A stretch of 6,213 bases of DNA from CF-113 sp035716135 (GTDB lineage: Bacteria > Chloroflexota > Ktedonobacteria > Ktedonobacterales > Ktedonobacteraceae). Both the position numbers and the translations under genes were made by a program. The notes below the pieces were generated by a model. The model was not told where the DNA came from. It ran no database searches and saw only the letters and a list, made by a program, of their open reading frames with translations. Location: the NCBI GenBank assembly GCA_035716135.1, contig DASTKD010000701.1, positions 1-6,213 of the forward strand. Direction: 5' to 3'. Of this stretch, positions 5,578-6,213 are shown in pieces (positions within the stretch are counted from its first letter, which is position 1; each line of letters begins with the position of its first letter).

Positions 5578-5663
5578 AAACAACCGCTTAACGTCTGTGC
5601 AAAGATCGAGTCGGCATTCGAGAGAAACTCATCAAATGAAACTGGCTCTATTTCTTGCGCCAT
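5574..5663 (-). CDS. 29-residue ORF, possibly a truncated antitoxin-like protein
   Basis: Starts at 5663 with AGGAGG 8 bases before the ATG. It overlaps the last 16 bases of the 43-residue ORF, a coupling seen in real operons. The protein begins acidic and amphipathic (MAQEIEPVSFDEFL, then SNADSIFAQ) and ends abruptly in TLSGCF. The SFDEFL-type opening resembles the first helix of short antitoxin-like proteins, whose second half (a beta region) is absent here, so this may be a remnant. The perfect -35 of P1 is embedded in its end, so the truncation may have been fixed along with that promoter. Function unknown. Confidence 0.5.
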   Translation of the reverse strand: MAQEIEPVSFDEFLSNADSIFAQTLSGCF

Positions 5664-5779
5664 CGTCCTTCCCTCCTTATAAACACGTCCTCCGGGTCTG
5701 CCCCGGCGAGCTGCTCTACAAATTCCTCAAGTGTGATGCTGTGATAGGTACTGAGCCGCTTTTCCAGTACTCCCTGCAT
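5648..5779 (-). CDS. 43-residue hypothetical protein
   Basis: The ATG at 5779 has GGGAGG with a 5-base gap. The product is small and charged: MQGVLEKRLSTYHS, then an amphipathic acidic stretch (ITLEEFVEQLAGADPEDVF), then a basic tail (IRREGRWRKK). ITLEEF resembles SFDEFL of the ORF that follows, so the two may be diverged relatives or halves of the same type of protein. The stop overlaps the next ORF by 16 bases, so both were probably translated from one mRNA. No signal peptide or membrane helix. A possible -10, TATTAT on the minus strand (5832-5827), has no good -35. I do not recognise the family. Confidence 0.55.
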   Translation of the reverse strand: MQGVLEKRLSTYHSITLEEFVEQLAGADPEDVFIRREGRWRKK

Positions 5780-5813
5780 GATTCCCTCCCGGTGTCGATG
5801 ATGATAACTTGGA

Positions 5814-5933
5814 ATAAAACTACCTTATAATAAAGTATAGCATATGCCCTATCTGCTAGATACAGGTAGTTTTATGCCTGTGCATCTTCGCTGGCTTCTC
5901 AGAACTATTCCACTGCCTTATACTACCTGTATC
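5814..5933. repeat. Three alternating ACTACCT repeats before the XRE gene
   Basis: Copy A (plus, 5814-5825, ATAAAACTACCT) is perfectly inverted at 5864-5875. The middle copy B also contains GATACAGGTAGT (5859-5870), perfectly inverted as copy C at 5922-5933 (ACTACCTGTATC). B therefore shares 12 bp with each neighbour over a common 7-bp core. Copy C overlaps the -10 and start point of the XRE promoter. Copy A overlaps the likely start of the divergent small-ORF transcript. This suggests one regulator acting on both directions. Confidence 0.7.
5896..5924 (+). promoter_or_regulatory. Predicted promoter of the XRE regulator
   Basis: TTCTCA (5896-5901), 17 bases, TATACT (5919-5924). Start point near 5931, a leader of about 24 bases containing the ribosome site. 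The -35 is only 4 of 6. A perfect TATAAT at 5826-5831 has no -35 and is further away. Confidence 0.5.
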
Positions 5934-5954
5934 AATCCACGAGGAAATACGCAC

Positions 5955-6176
5955 ATGATTCATCTCAGGGTCAAAGAAGTCGCTGCACGAAAAGGGGTTA
6001 GTCAATTGCGCCTCTCACGCCTGGCTGATATTGATCAGGGGACGATGCGCCGTATCTTCAACGATCCGCGCTCTAATATCACACTTGAAACATTGAACCG
6101 GCTGGCGCGTGCGTTGGGCGTGCAACCTGGGGATTTACTGGAGTATGAGCCTGATCCGCCACCGTCGCTCGAATGA
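5955..6176 (+). CDS. XRE-family (Cro/CI-type) helix-turn-helix regulator
   Basis: Single-domain DNA-binding protein of 73 residues, probably a dimeric repressor. Helix 1 is about 2-13 (IHLRVKEVAARKG); the helix-turn-helix is about 16-37, with SQLRLSRLADI and the recognition helix DQGTMRRIFND. TLETLNRLARALG (43-55) and the typical close VQPGDLLEYEPD follow. The Pro-rich end is short and there is no effector domain. The start at 5955 begins the domain cleanly and has GAGG 10 bases upstream. An in-frame ATG at 5844 would add 37 residues of unrelated composition across the repeat region and promoter. The gene is divergent from the two small ORFs, and the ACTACCT repeats between them are natural candidates for its operators. 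It could be the immunity-type regulator of a mobile or toxin-antitoxin locus, or simply a housekeeping orphan. Confidence 0.88.
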   Translation: MIHLRVKEVAARKGVSQLRLSRLADIDQGTMRRIFNDPRSNITLETLNRLARALGVQPGDLLEYEPDPPPSLE

Positions 6177-6213
6177 AATAAAAAAAGCAACCGTAATGCG
6201 AAAGGAAGTGACC
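6177..6213 (+). other. Right edge: possible start of a further gene
   Basis: ATG at 6195 (ATGCGAAAGGAAGTG) is open to the window end but has no ribosome site. Alternatively, AAAGGAA at 6201-6207 is a ribosome site for a gene starting just outside. Either way a co-directional gene after the XRE gene is likely; its identity is not visible. Confidence 0.3.

Noticed and set aside
5597..5830. 77-residue plus-strand frame
   Set aside because: It lies opposite two minus-strand ORFs with proper ribosome sites and has no ribosome site of its own.
5844..5954. N-terminal extension of the XRE protein
   Set aside because: It crosses the repeats and predicted promoter, no ribosome site precedes it, and the HTH family normally starts where 5955 does.

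Overview
The window most resembles a chromosome of a Chloroflexota bacterium, probably of the Ktedonobacteria. This is inferred from protein style (a short XRE protein ending in a GDLLEYEPD-type tail, a Pro/Gln-rich single-pass HtrA), moderately GC-rich coding DNA and small palindromic intergenic repeats. No rRNA, tRNA or universal marker gene is present to prove it.

Left part (1-3404), an envelope-stress module. A sensor histidine kinase, cut by the left edge, and an OmpR/PhoB-type response regulator lie on the minus strand, two bases apart and translationally coupled. A membrane-anchored HtrA serine protease with a PDZ domain is divergent from them and ends at a clear rho-independent terminator. 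The shared 281-base region holds two mirror-image pairs of TTnACA half-sites with an 11-bp period, the format of PhoB/PhoP-type boxes. The likely logic is that the kinase senses an envelope signal and the regulator controls its own operon and the protease, as in CssRS, CiaRH and MprAB systems with their HtrA-type proteases.

Middle part (3405-4877). A 390-base intergenic stretch carries three copies of a 25-bp palindromic unit. Two of them form a 35-bp, nearly perfect inverted repeat. A 337-residue lipoprotein follows, probably with a TIM-barrel (glycoside-hydrolase-like) fold, of a family whose function I cannot name.

Right part (4878-6213), a compact set of small genes not resolved by simple long-ORF reading. 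On the minus strand, in transcription order, are a 43-residue ORF, a 29-residue ORF overlapping it, a 67-codon ORF broken by an in-frame TAA, and a 110-residue protein with a Pro/Trp/Tyr-rich tail that overlaps the broken ORF by 4 bases (ATGA). Two tandem promoters sit before the broken ORF. Each has a TGCTNNGAGCA palindrome in its spacer, and a third copy lies between them, with centres about 30-32 bp apart. Divergent from this set is a 73-residue XRE-family regulator whose upstream region has three ACTACCT-type repeats in alternating orientation. Together this looks like a locally regulated accessory locus, partly decayed. A phage or toxin-antitoxin origin is possible but unproven.
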